From Polaribacter aestuariivivens (GTDB taxonomy: Bacteria > Bacteroidota > Bacteroidia > Flavobacteriales > Flavobacteriaceae), in the NCBI RefSeq assembly GCF_005885675.1, contig NZ_VANR01000007.1:1-64000 (forward strand): a DNA stretch of 64,000 bases, read 5' to 3'. A program made the position numbers and the translations under genes. The notes under the pieces are model-generated. The model was not told the origin of the DNA and did no database searches. It worked only from the letters and a program-made list of their open reading frames with translations. Below are positions 1 through 7,835 of the stretch, one piece after another (positions within the stretch are counted from its first letter, which is position 1; each line of letters opens with the position of its first letter).

Positions 1-13
1 CCATAGACTTATG
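1..13 (+). rRNA. 23S rRNA, extreme 3' end (partial)
   Basis: The first bases (CCATAGACTTATG) look like the 3' terminus of a flavobacterial 23S rRNA: ACTTA can pair with the TAAGT expected at the 23S 5' end, and a 5S gene follows about 110 bases later in the usual 23S-5S order. The exact 3' end is not visible and only a few bases are present, so this rests mainly on context. Confidence 0.45.
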
Positions 14-19
14 TACGCT

Positions 20-58
20 TCTCCCGTTAGTAATAACGGGAGAGAAACTCTTTTTTTT
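20..58 (+). other. 23S-5S spacer hairpin with T-run
   Basis: A perfect 10 bp stem (20-29 with 34-43) closed by a GTAA tetraloop (30-33) is followed by a run of eight T at 51-58. It lies between the 23S tail and 5S rRNA. It could be an rRNA processing stem or a partial intrinsic terminator. The T-run is separated from the stem by seven bases, which favours processing over termination. Confidence 0.5.
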
Positions 59-126
59 GTTTTGATTTTTATCATATTATTTTACCATATGTCAACTTTT
101 ACAGTTATATTTTAACTGAAAATTTT

Positions 127-235
127 AGGGTGGTTATAGCATTAGGGCTCACCTCTTCCCATCTCGAACAGAGAAGTTAAGCCTAATAGCGCCGATGGTA
201 CTGCATTTATGTGGGAGAGTAGGTCGCTGCCTTTC
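127..235 (+). rRNA. rrf: 5S ribosomal RNA
   Basis: The sequence has the 5S hallmarks: the CCCATCTCGAACAGAGAAGTTAAG core, the GCGCCGATGGTACTGC segment and the GTGGGAGAGTAGGTCGCTGCC 3' half. The terminal helix can form between 127-133 and 227-233 with wobble pairs. It closes an rRNA operon that extends left of the window. The ends are estimated from the helix. Confidence 0.93.
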
Positions 236-266
236 TTAAATACTGAATCTATTTCAGTATCTATAA

Positions 267-300
267 GCCTCATATCAAAAGATATGAGGCTTTTTTATTT
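267..300 (+). terminator. Terminator of the rRNA operon
   Basis: A perfect 10 bp stem (GCCTCATATC 267-276, GATATGAGGC 281-290) with an AAAA loop is followed directly by TTTTTTATTT. It lies just after 5S and is a textbook intrinsic terminator. Confidence 0.9.
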
Positions 301-405
301 AATCTATAATTATTTTATTTATAAATTTTAATAAAGTAAAAATTATTTTGTAAAATATTTATCTTAATTTTCGTTATTAGCTTTATACTTCGTTTATTTA
401 CAAAT

Positions 406-1434
406 ATGAAATTATTTATTAGTTTTTTTTTCTTTGTTTTTTTTTCATTTAATTTGAAAGCACAAATTGGAGGAGAGAATGTTTATGAATTTTTGAATTT
501 AGCTACCTCTTCGAGACAAGTTGCTTTGGGAGGAGAAGTTTTAACTTTGTTAGATGACGTAAATCAACCAATTTGGAACCCGAGTACTATTAATTCTAAT
601 TTAGATAATCAGCTTTCTGTAAATTATTCTAGTTATTTAGCTGGTATAAATATTGGATCAGTATCTTATGCAAGAGAAATTTCGAAACGCTTTGGAACTA
701 TACAAAGTAATATTTCATACTTGAATTATGGAACATTTATTGAAGCCGATGAACAAGGAAATGAAACAGGTACTTTTAATGCAAGTGATATTGCAGTTTC
801 AATTGGATATTCTTATAATATCCCCTATACTAATTTTTTTTTAGGAGCAAATATTAAATTTATTAATTCAAATATTAGTAATTTTTCATCTTTTGGAATT
901 GCTTCAGATTTTGGTATACTTTATTACAGTGCATATAAACCCTTTTCTGTCACCTTAGTTGTAAGAAATTTAGGAACACAAATTAAATCTTTTAATGGAC
1001 AAAATGAACGCCTTCCATTTTCTGTAGCTCTTGGAGGTTCGTATCAATTAGAATATGTACCTTTAAAGTGGTATGGAACAATAACTAATTTACAGCAATG
1101 GAATATTTCTGTTGAAAACCCTTCAAATCAAACCACAGATTTAGAAGGAAATGTAACTAATGAAAATATTGGTTTCTTGGATAATGCCCTCAGACACTTT
1201 GTTATTGGTGCGGAATTATTTCCAGAAAGTCTTATTAATTTACGAGTAGGGTATAATTTTAGAAGAGCTGCAGAGTTAAAATTACAAAATGTTAGAACTT
1301 TTAGCGGAATATCAATAGGGTTTGGAATAAAAATGAATAGATTTAAATTTAATTATGCATATTCTAAATATCATTCTGCTGCAAATGCAAGTACGTTTAG
1401 TTTAGAGATAGATTTGAATAGTGATAGAAGATAA
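406..1434 (+). CDS. porQ: Type IX secretion system protein PorQ
   Basis: This 342 aa protein has a signal peptide (residues 1-19, ending KAQ) and reads as an outer-membrane beta-barrel. The N-terminal stretch VYEFLNLATSSRQVALGG and the glycine/aromatic-rich strands to the C terminus match PorQ, a component of the Bacteroidota type IX secretion system (in Porphyromonas gingivalis PorQ and PorZ belong to the attachment complex that processes cargo at the cell surface). It lies 5 nt upstream of cmk, the arrangement seen in other Bacteroidota. The signal-peptide codons contain two T9 homopolymers (423-431 and 437-445), possible slippage sites. A client with a T9SS sorting domain is encoded at the right edge of the window. 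Confidence 0.85.
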   Translation: MKLFISFFFFVFFSFNLKAQIGGENVYEFLNLATSSRQVALGGEVLTLLDDVNQPIWNPSTINSNLDNQLSVNYSSYLAGINIGSVSYAREISKRFGTIQSNISYLNYGTFIEADEQGNETGTFNASDIAVSIGYSYNIPYTNFFLGANIKFINSNISNFSSFGIASDFGILYYSAYKPFSVTLVVRNLGTQIKSFNGQNERLPFSVALGGSYQLEYVPLKWYGTITNLQQWNISVENPSNQTTDLEGNVTNENIGFLDNALRHFVIGAELFPESLINLRVGYNFRRAAELKLQNVRTFSGISIGFGIKMNRFKFNYAYSKYHSAANASTFSLEIDLNSDRR

Positions 1435-1439
1435 TTATT

Positions 1440-2138
1440 ATGAATAATAATATAACAATTGCTGTTGATGGTTTTTCATCAACAGGAAAAAGTACCGTAG
1501 CAAAATTAATTGCTAAAAAATATAATTTTATTTATGTTGATACAGGAGCAATGTATAGAGCTGTAACTCTATTTGCAAAACAAAATAATTTTGTTGGTAA
1601 GGGGTTTTTAGAGGAAACTAAAATCATTTCTTCTTTAAAAGACATTTCTCTCTCATTTAAATTTAATGAAAAATTAGGATTTGCTGAAATGTATTTAAAC
1701 AATGTTAATGTAGAAAAAGAAATAAGAACATTAGAGATTTCACAATTAGTAAGTAAAGTTGCTGCAATTTCTGAAGTAAGAAAAAAATTGGTTTCTGAAC
1801 AGCAAGAAATGGGAAAAAAAGGAGGCGTTATTATGGATGGACGAGATATTGGTACTGTTGTTTTTCCAAATGCAGATTTAAAATTATTTATGACTGCTTC
1901 AGCAGAAAAAAGAGCGAAAAGACGTTATAAGGAATTGATAGATAGAGGTGATAAAATTTCTTATGAAGATATTCTTTTAAATGTAAAAGAAAGAGATAGA
2001 ATAGATTCTACAAGAGATGATTCTCCTTTAATAAAAGCTGATGATGCAATTGAATTTGATAATTCGAATATGGGTATTGAAGAACAGTTTAAAGAAATTT
2101 GTACTTTAATTGATAACAAACTTAAAGAAATAAAATAG
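1440..2138 (+). CDS. cmk: (d)CMP kinase
   Basis: This 232 aa cytoplasmic enzyme phosphorylates CMP and dCMP with ATP in pyrimidine nucleotide metabolism. The P-loop GFSSTGKST sits at residues 11-19, followed by the YVDTGAMYRAVT substrate segment. The family motif MDGRDIGTVVFPNADLKLFMTAS and a lid region with paired arginines (RAKRRY, then ERDRIDSTRDDSPL) are present. The length is normal. The start lies 5 nt after the porQ stop, so the two are probably cotranscribed. A structured element follows the gene at 2150-2223. Confidence 0.96.
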   Translation: MNNNITIAVDGFSSTGKSTVAKLIAKKYNFIYVDTGAMYRAVTLFAKQNNFVGKGFLEETKIISSLKDISLSFKFNEKLGFAEMYLNNVNVEKEIRTLEISQLVSKVAAISEVRKKLVSEQQEMGKKGGVIMDGRDIGTVVFPNADLKLFMTASAEKRAKRRYKELIDRGDKISYEDILLNVKERDRIDSTRDDSPLIKADDAIEFDNSNMGIEEQFKEICTLIDNKLKEIK

Positions 2139-2149
2139 TTTACAAACAG

Positions 2150-2223
2150 GTATAGCCCTGATTGAAACGACATCCTTTTTGCTTTTTTAGCAAAAAGATA
2201 CAGTGAAAAGCAGGAAAAAGCTT
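2150..2223. ncRNA. Structured intergenic element (unassigned RNA or repeat)
   Basis: The gap between cmk and queE is not random AT-rich DNA. An inner stem pairs CTTTTTGCT with AGCAAAAAG around a short T-rich loop (about 2174-2199). An outer pairing brings AGCCCTG (2154-2160) against CAGG and AGCT near 2211-2222, leaving conserved-looking single strands such as ATTGAAACGACATCC. I have the impression of similar intergenic elements in other Flavobacteriaceae genomes, possibly the Rfam Flavo-1 motif, but I cannot verify this. Either strand could be transcribed, and it could also act as a bidirectional terminator. Confidence 0.45.
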
Positions 2224-2234
2224 CAAACAAAAAT

Positions 2235-2864
2235 TTAAGGAATGTTTAAATACTTATGTGTTTGTAATGAAATTTTCCACTTTGGGTTTTTCATAACATA
2301 ATTTACAATTTCCTCAGTCATTTTTTCTTTTTTACTCCATTCTGGCTGTAAAAAAAGTTGACATTTTTTACCCACTTTAGCAGCTTCCTGTTCCGCAAAA
2401 TCAAAGTCTGATTTATTGTGGATAATCATTTTTAATTCATCTGCCTCTCTGTAATTTTCACTTAAAGGCAGTTTTGTTTTTTTTGGCGAAAGACAAAACC
2501 AATCCCATTTTCCAGAGAAAGAATACGCACCAGATGTTTCAATATGTGTTTTTATATGGTTTTCTTGAAGCAATTTTGTAATATAATCCATAGACCACAT
2601 TAACGGCTCACCTCCAGTAATTACAACCGTATTTGCGTGCTTTTTTACATTTTGTACAATTGTATCTGCTAGTGTTGGTGGGTGTAAATCTGCATTCCAA
2701 CTTTCTTTTACATCGCACCAATGGCAACCCACATCACAACCACCAACTCTTATAAAATAAGCAGCTGTTCCTGTATGTGATCCTTCACCTTGTATTGTAT
2801 AAAATTCTTCCATTAATGGAAGCATAATTCCTTTGTCTACTAAATCTTGCGTCTTTTTATCCAT
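2235..2864 (-). CDS. queE: 7-carboxy-7-deazaguanine synthase
   Basis: This radical SAM enzyme converts 6-carboxytetrahydropterin to 7-carboxy-7-deazaguanine on the path to preQ0 and queuosine. The cluster motif is CX3CX2C (C43, C47, C50 in GGCDVGCHWC), and the N-terminal EEFYTIQGEGSHTG segment is typical of QueE. The open frame extends to 2912, but ATG at 2864 is preferred: it gives the family N terminus, and it starts 1 nt after the stop of the upstream ridA-like gene, suggesting coupled translation. Length is 209 aa, normal for the family. The downstream queuosine enzyme Tgt is encoded at 23563-24693. Confidence 0.93.
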   Translation of the reverse strand: MDKKTQDLVDKGIMLPLMEEFYTIQGEGSHTGTAAYFIRVGGCDVGCHWCDVKESWNADLHPPTLADTIVQNVKKHANTVVITGGEPLMWSMDYITKLLQENHIKTHIETSGAYSFSGKWDWFCLSPKKTKLPLSENYREADELKMIIHNKSDFDFAEQEAAKVGKKCQLFLQPEWSKKEKMTEEIVNYVMKNPKWKISLQTHKYLNIP

Positions 2865-2865
2865 C

Positions 2866-3318
2866 TTACTTCTTTGCGGCAATAACTTCAATTTCAATAT
2901 TTGCGCCACCAACTAAATCGGCTGCAAAGGTAGTTCTTGCAGGTAAATTATCAGTAAAAAAAGTTCGATAAATTGTATTCATTTTATTAAAATCATCAAT
3001 ATTTGCTAAAATTACAGTACATTTTACAACATCATTTAATGTTAAGTTGTGATGTTTAAGAACAGCCTGAATATTTTTGATGGTTTGCTTAGTTTCGGCT
3101 TCTATACCACCTTCCGCTATTTTGCCTGTTTTATGATTTTTGCCAATTTGCCCTGTTAAAAAAAATAAATTACCAACTTGAACAGCATCAGAAAAAGGTG
3201 TGTTTTGTCTGCTTTTTTCATGAGATTTGTGGTGTTTTACTATTGTTTTTGAATTGTTTTTGCACGAAATATTTATTACTAATAAAAGAAGAAATAAAAT
3301 TTTTATAATATTTTTCAT
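2866..3318 (-). CDS. RidA/YjgF family protein with a lipoprotein signal
   Basis: RidA-family proteins hydrolyse reactive enamine/imine intermediates. Residues 41-150 contain the family fold, including FLTGQIG, the catalytic-type arginine R128 in PARTTF and the C-terminal IEIEVIA segment with E144. Unlike classic cytoplasmic RidA, this copy begins with a hydrophobic segment ending VINISC (C19), a lipoprotein signal, so it is predicted to be anchored outside the cytoplasm. The start at ATG 3318 is preferred over 3339 because it begins the signal cleanly. It precedes queE by 1 nt. Its extracytoplasmic substrate is unknown. Confidence 0.85.
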   Translation of the reverse strand: MKNIIKILFLLLLVINISCKNNSKTIVKHHKSHEKSRQNTPFSDAVQVGNLFFLTGQIGKNHKTGKIAEGGIEAETKQTIKNIQAVLKHHNLTLNDVVKCTVILANIDDFNKMNTIYRTFFTDNLPARTTFAADLVGGANIEIEVIAAKK

Positions 3319-3403
3319 AAAGTTTTGATTTTCAATCACAAATATAAAAACAATTAATGTAAATTATTTTGGTTGTAAGTACTTAAAAATCAAATGAATT
3401 TTG

Positions 3404-3411
3404 TAAATTTG
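3404..3411 (+). promoter_or_regulatory. rpsA promoter, -7 box TAAATTTG
   Basis: TAAATTTG matches the Bacteroidota -7 consensus TAnnTTTG and is followed by CACTCC, the same downstream bases seen at tRNA promoters in this window. No good TTG -33 element is found at the usual spacing. Transcription would begin near 3417. Confidence 0.55.
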
Positions 3412-3534
3412 CACTCCTTTTTACGAGAACAGATTTATAAAAGGAATATAAAATAAAAATTTATAAAAACATCTCTTGTCGTTTTTATCGTTAAAAATCT
3501 GAATAACAGCAAGATACAAATTTTATTTTCAGAA
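3412..3534 (+). other. Long 5' leader of rpsA
   Basis: About 115-120 bases separate the -7 box from the rpsA ATG, with no open frame of note. Ribosomal protein S1 genes are autoregulated in some bacteria, so the leader is a candidate control region. I could not draw a convincing stable fold by eye. Confidence 0.35.
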
Positions 3535-5379
3535 ATGTCTGAAGAAACAAAAAACACTGAAGAGCAAGTAGAAGCTACTGAAGTACAGAAAACAGAAGCA
3601 ACTGCTCCAGTTGTTGAAGAAAAACAAGATCCAAAACAATTTTTAGCTGATTTTAACTGGCACAAATACGAACAAGGTATTGAGGCTGTAGATGAACAAA
3701 AATTACAAGATTTTGAAAAAGCGTTGGAAGGAACTGTAGGTTTCGTAAATGAACGTGATGTTATTGAAGGAACTGTAATCAGAATTACAGATAGAGATGC
3801 AATTATCGATATCAATTCTAAATCTGAAGGAGTTATTTCTTTAAACGAATTTCGTTACAACCAAAGTTTAAAAGAAGGAGATACTGTTGAAGTATTAGTT
3901 GATAAAAGAGAAGATTCTTCTGGTCAGTTAGTATTATCTCACAAAAAAGCAAGAGTAATTAAAGCTTGGGAAAGAGTAAACAATGCTCACGAAACTGGTG
4001 AAGTAGTAAACGGTTTTGTGAAGTGTAGAACTCGTGGTGGTATGATTGTAGATGTTTTCGGAATTGAAGCATTTTTACCAGGTTCTCAAATTGATGTAAA
4101 GCCAATTAGAGATTACGACCAGTATGTAGAAAAAACAATGGAGTTTAAAGTTGTAAAAATCAACCACGAATTTAAAAACGTTGTAGTTTCTCATAAAGCA
4201 TTAATCGAGGCTGATATTGAATTACAGAAAAAAGAAATCATTGGTCAACTAGAAAAAGGACAAGTATTAGAAGGTGTTGTTAAAAACATTACTTCTTATG
4301 GTGTGTTCGTAGATTTAGGTGGTGTAGATGGTTTAGTACATATTACAGATTTATCTTGGTCTAGAATCAATCACCCTAATGAGGTTGTTGAGTTAGATCA
4401 AAAATTAAACGTTGTAATTTTAGACTTTGATGATAACAAATCTAGAATTCAATTAGGTTTAAAACAATTATCAGCTCATCCTTGGGAAGCTTTAGATAAC
4501 GACTTAAAAGTTGGAGATAAAGTAACTGGTGAAGTTGTAGTAATTGCTGACTATGGTGCATTTGTTGAAGTAGAGCAAGGTGTAGAAGGGTTAATTCACG
4601 TATCTGAAATGTCTTGGTCAACTCACTTACGTTCTGCACAAGATTTCGTAAAAGTTGGTGATAAAGTAGAGGCTCAAGTGTTAACTTTAGATAGAGAAGA
4701 CCGTAAAATGTCTCTTGGTATGAAGCAATTACATCCAGATCCTTGGACAGATATTACAACTAAATACCCTGTAGGATCTACTCACACTGGTACTGTAAGA
4801 AATTACACAAACTTTGGTGTTTTTGTAGAGTTAGAAGAAGGTATTGATGGTTTAGTATACATTTCTGACTTATCTTGGACTAAGAAAATTAAGCACCCAT
4901 CAGATTTTGTAACTGTTGGTGACAAATTAGAAGTACAAGTATTAGAATTAGATGTAGAGAACAGAAAATTAAACTTAGGTCATAAGCAAACTCAAGATAA
5001 TCCTTGGGATGCACATGAAGCTACTTATACAATAGGTTCTACTCACGAAGGTACTATTAAAGAAAAGAATGATAAAGGAGCTGTAGTTACTTTTGCTGAT
5101 GGCGTTGAAGGTTTTGCACCAACACGTTTCTTAGAAAAAGAAGACGGTTCTAAATTAGAAAAAGGAGATACAGTAGATTTTATTGTAATGGAATTTTCTA
5201 AAGAATACAGAAGAGTAGTTGTTTCTCATACTTCAATTTTTAAAGAAGAAGAAAAGAGAAATATTAAAGCTGCTGCTAAAAAATCTGCAGATGTAGAAAA
5301 AACTACATTAGGAGATATTGGTGGTTTAGCTGCTCTTAAAGAAAAAATGGAAGCTGGTGCAAAAAAGAAGAAAAAGTAA
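3535..5379 (+). CDS. rpsA: 30S ribosomal protein S1
   Basis: This 614 aa protein binds mRNA at the 30S subunit and promotes initiation. Six S1 (OB-fold) domains can be read in order, starting near residues 80, 162, 245, 330, 417 and 504, with the most canonical repeats (VFVDLGGVDGLVHITDLSW, AFVEVEQGVEGLIHVSEMSW, VFVELEEGIDGLVYISDLSW) in the middle. The N-terminal 40 residues are acidic and low in complexity, and the C terminus is Lys-rich (AGAKKKKK), both common in Bacteroidota S1. It is monocistronic, with its own promoter, leader and terminator. Confidence 0.96.
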   Translation: MSEETKNTEEQVEATEVQKTEATAPVVEEKQDPKQFLADFNWHKYEQGIEAVDEQKLQDFEKALEGTVGFVNERDVIEGTVIRITDRDAIIDINSKSEGVISLNEFRYNQSLKEGDTVEVLVDKREDSSGQLVLSHKKARVIKAWERVNNAHETGEVVNGFVKCRTRGGMIVDVFGIEAFLPGSQIDVKPIRDYDQYVEKTMEFKVVKINHEFKNVVVSHKALIEADIELQKKEIIGQLEKGQVLEGVVKNITSYGVFVDLGGVDGLVHITDLSWSRINHPNEVVELDQKLNVVILDFDDNKSRIQLGLKQLSAHPWEALDNDLKVGDKVTGEVVVIADYGAFVEVEQGVEGLIHVSEMSWSTHLRSAQDFVKVGDKVEAQVLTLDREDRKMSLGMKQLHPDPWTDITTKYPVGSTHTGTVRNYTNFGVFVELEEGIDGLVYISDLSWTKKIKHPSDFVTVGDKLEVQVLELDVENRKLNLGHKQTQDNPWDAHEATYTIGSTHEGTIKEKNDKGAVVTFADGVEGFAPTRFLEKEDGSKLEKGDTVDFIVMEFSKEYRRVVVSHTSIFKEEEKRNIKAAAKKSADVEKTTLGDIGGLAALKEKMEAGAKKKKK

Positions 5380-5420
5380 TTTTTCTCTTTTAGTAAAAAG
5401 CTAAAATTTAAAATATCTAA

Positions 5421-5450
5421 AAGCCGATACAAATTGTATCGGCTTTTTTT
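5421..5450 (+). terminator. rpsA terminator
   Basis: A 10 bp stem (AAGCCGATAC 5421-5430, GTATCGGCTT 5436-5445) is followed by a continuous T-run to 5450. It lies 42 bases after the rpsA stop. Confidence 0.88.
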
Positions 5451-5462
5451 ATGCATTAAAAA

Positions 5463-6266
5463 TTAATCATAATGATTTACGTCTTCGTAAGTTAGCCCTA
5501 AATATTTATCAATTATTGCAGTTAAACCAATACCACCTTCTAAAGTTTCTTTAGCAATGTCTAAATGAATTTTTTGGATAGTTGTTTGTGTTTTTAAAGC
5601 GTTTAACAACGCTAAAATATTTGCTGGTTTTTGTAATTCTTCTTTCAAATAGTCATTAATAATTATATCATTATCAATTGTAATTTCTTGCTTGCTAAAT
5701 TCATCAAAAGAACGATTGTTTTGAGATAAAGTATTTAATATTGGATACACTTCTTTAAAATATAGGTTATCATTATTATTTTTGACTTCAATAAAATTAT
5801 CTTCACAGAAAAGATAAAAATCAATCAACTCAAGGCTTAACTCTTTATTTTTAATTAAAGATTGTTGTCCAGAAGAAACCAATTCTTGATATGTATTGTT
5901 TGTATTTGGAAAATTATGTGTAAAAGTTAAAATGTTCAATTTTTCGTTTAAGCTATCAATTTTAATAAAACTCTTTAATCGATTATAATCATTTAAAAGC
6001 TTGTTGGCTACATTTATACTGTATTCATAATCTTTAATTTGATCTTTTAAAGCTCCTTTTTGATACTCAATATCTTCAACAACATTTATTAAATACCATT
6101 CTTCTTTCTTTGTGTTTTCTTTTTCTTGATTCCAGTTGTTAAACTGTAATGCCAGTAAAATACCAATCATTACCAAGGCAATTTCACCTAAAGCATACAG
6201 AGCATATTTCTTAAATTTATTATTATGTATTAAGTGATGTCTAACTTTTCTAAAAATATGAATCAT
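5463..6266 (-). CDS. DUF6090 family membrane protein
   Basis: The N terminus (FRKVRHHLIHNNKFKKYALYALGEIALVMIGILLALQFNNWNQ) is the signature of DUF6090, a Bacteroidota family with one membrane segment near residues 23-42 and a long soluble alpha-helical domain. The remaining 220 residues are rich in Asn, Lys and Leu and probably form coiled coils outside the cytoplasm. No function is known. It stands alone between rpsA and glmM on the opposite strand; its upstream region 6267-6441 is shared with the glmM promoter. Confidence 0.75.
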   Translation of the reverse strand: MIHIFRKVRHHLIHNNKFKKYALYALGEIALVMIGILLALQFNNWNQEKENTKKEEWYLINVVEDIEYQKGALKDQIKDYEYSINVANKLLNDYNRLKSFIKIDSLNEKLNILTFTHNFPNTNNTYQELVSSGQQSLIKNKELSLELIDFYLFCEDNFIEVKNNNDNLYFKEVYPILNTLSQNNRSFDEFSKQEITIDNDIIINDYLKEELQKPANILALLNALKTQTTIQKIHLDIAKETLEGGIGLTAIIDKYLGLTYEDVNHYD

Positions 6267-6410
6267 AATTTTTAAATTTAATAATTGAGAGTTTGTTAGG
6301 TGTTTTTCAGTTTATATGTATCTGTAAATTTTACAAATTATTGATTTTTATAAACTTACAATTAATAATTATCATCTTCAAAAATATTTCAGCATCCCAT
6401 CAAATAAAAT

Positions 6411-6418
6411 TATCTTTG
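6411..6418 (+). promoter_or_regulatory. glmM promoter, -7 box TATCTTTG
   Basis: TATCTTTG is an exact TAnnTTTG match 23 bases before the glmM ATG. No clear -33 TTG at 19-21 bp. The rest of 6267-6441 is AT-rich with no other feature seen. Confidence 0.5.
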
Positions 6419-6441
6419 TAATTCTTAAAAAACACATATTA

Positions 6442-7833
6442 ATGACATTAATTAAATCTATATCAGGAATTAGAGGAACCATTGGAGGAGAAACAGCCAA
6501 TAATTTAACACCAATAGACGCTGTAAAATTTGCATCAGCTTATGGCGCTTTTATAAAAAACAGAAACAGTAATAAAAAAAATATTAAAGTTGTTATTGGT
6601 AGAGATGCTCGTATTTCCGGAAAAATGATTTCGAGTTTGGTTGCCAATACATTAGTTGGTTTAGGAATTGATGTTGTTGATTTAGGACTATCAACCACAC
6701 CAACAGTAGAAGTTGCAGTGCCTTTAGAGAATGCAGATGGAGGTATTATCTTAACAGCATCTCATAATCCTAAACAATGGAATGCGTTAAAATTATTAAG
6801 CGAAAAAGGTGAGTTTTTAAATGGAGCTGAAGGAGAAAAAATTCTTGAATTAGCTGAAAGTGAAGATTTTGAATTTGCAGAAGTTGATGACTTAGGTACT
6901 TACACAAAAAACAATTCTTATTTAGAAAAACATATAAAAGAAGTTTTAAACTTAGAGTTAGTAGATGTAGAGGCGATTAAAAAAGCAAACTTTAAAGTAG
7001 TTGTAGATGGTGTAAATTCTACAGGTGGTGTTTTTATACCTGCACTATTAAAAGAATTAAATGTTGAATGTGTTGAATTATATTGTACACCAAATGGACA
7101 ATTTCCTCACAATCCAGAACCGTTAAAAGAGCATTTAACAGATATTTCTGAATTAGTTGTAAAAGAAAAAGCTGATTTTGGAATTGTGGTAGACCCAGAT
7201 GTAGATCGTTTGGCATTAATTTGCGAAGATGGTTCTATGTTTGGAGAAGAATATACTTTAGTTGCTTGTGCAGATTATGTTTTAGGAAAATTAGGAGGAG
7301 GAAATACAGTTTCCAACCTGTCGTCTTCAAGAGCCTTAAGAGATATTACAGAAAAGCATGGAGGAACATATACAGCCTCTGCAGTTGGAGAAGTAAACGT
7401 GGTAATTAAAATGAAAGAAACCAATACTGTAATTGGAGGAGAAGGAAATGGAGGAATCATTTACCCAGCTTCACATTATGGTCGTGATTCTTTAGTGGGT
7501 GTTGCTTTGTTTTTATCACATTTAGCAAATCATAACATGTCTTGCAAAGAATTAAGAGATTCTTATCCAAGCTATTTTATGAGTAAAAATAAAATTCAAT
7601 TAACACCAGAAATTAATGTTGACAAGATTTTAGAAACCATGGCATCTAAATACGCAAATGAAGATGTAAATACAATAGATGGTGTAAAAATTGATTTTCC
7701 AGAAGAATGGATTCATTTAAGAAAATCGAATACAGAACCAATTATAAGAATTTATACAGAAGCAAAATCACAACAAGCAGCTGACGATTTAGCAGTTCGT
7801 TTCATAAATGAAATTAAAGAAATTATAGCTTAG
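6442..7833 (+). CDS. glmM: Phosphoglucosamine mutase
   Basis: This 463 aa cytoplasmic enzyme interconverts glucosamine-6-phosphate and glucosamine-1-phosphate for UDP-GlcNAc, hence for peptidoglycan and lipopolysaccharide. The phosphoserine loop is TASHNP (S107), the metal-binding loop is DPDVDRLAL, the sugar loop is GGEGNGG, and the phosphate loop near the C terminus is RKSNTEPIIRIYTEA. The phosphohexomutase family includes phosphomannomutases, but the N terminus (SISGIRGTIGG) and length match the GlmM-type enzymes of Bacteroidota. The next gene starts 2 nt after the stop. Confidence 0.9.
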   Translation: MTLIKSISGIRGTIGGETANNLTPIDAVKFASAYGAFIKNRNSNKKNIKVVIGRDARISGKMISSLVANTLVGLGIDVVDLGLSTTPTVEVAVPLENADGGIILTASHNPKQWNALKLLSEKGEFLNGAEGEKILELAESEDFEFAEVDDLGTYTKNNSYLEKHIKEVLNLELVDVEAIKKANFKVVVDGVNSTGGVFIPALLKELNVECVELYCTPNGQFPHNPEPLKEHLTDISELVVKEKADFGIVVDPDVDRLALICEDGSMFGEEYTLVACADYVLGKLGGGNTVSNLSSSRALRDITEKHGGTYTASAVGEVNVVIKMKETNTVIGGEGNGGIIYPASHYGRDSLVGVALFLSHLANHNMSCKELRDSYPSYFMSKNKIQLTPEINVDKILETMASKYANEDVNTIDGVKIDFPEEWIHLRKSNTEPIIRIYTEAKSQQAADDLAVRFINEIKEIIA

Positions 7834-7835
7834 AA

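Noticed and set aside
1961..2230. 89-codon minus-strand open frame over the cmk end and the structured element
   Set aside because: Its N-terminal codons are the hairpin element read in reverse and the rest is antisense to cmk, so the RNA/repeat explanation is preferred.
3435..3815. 126-codon open frame on the minus strand over the rpsA start
   Set aside because: It is antisense to the clear rpsA N terminus, has Cys/Ser-rich low-complexity content typical of reversed coding sequence, and no promoter or homology pattern.
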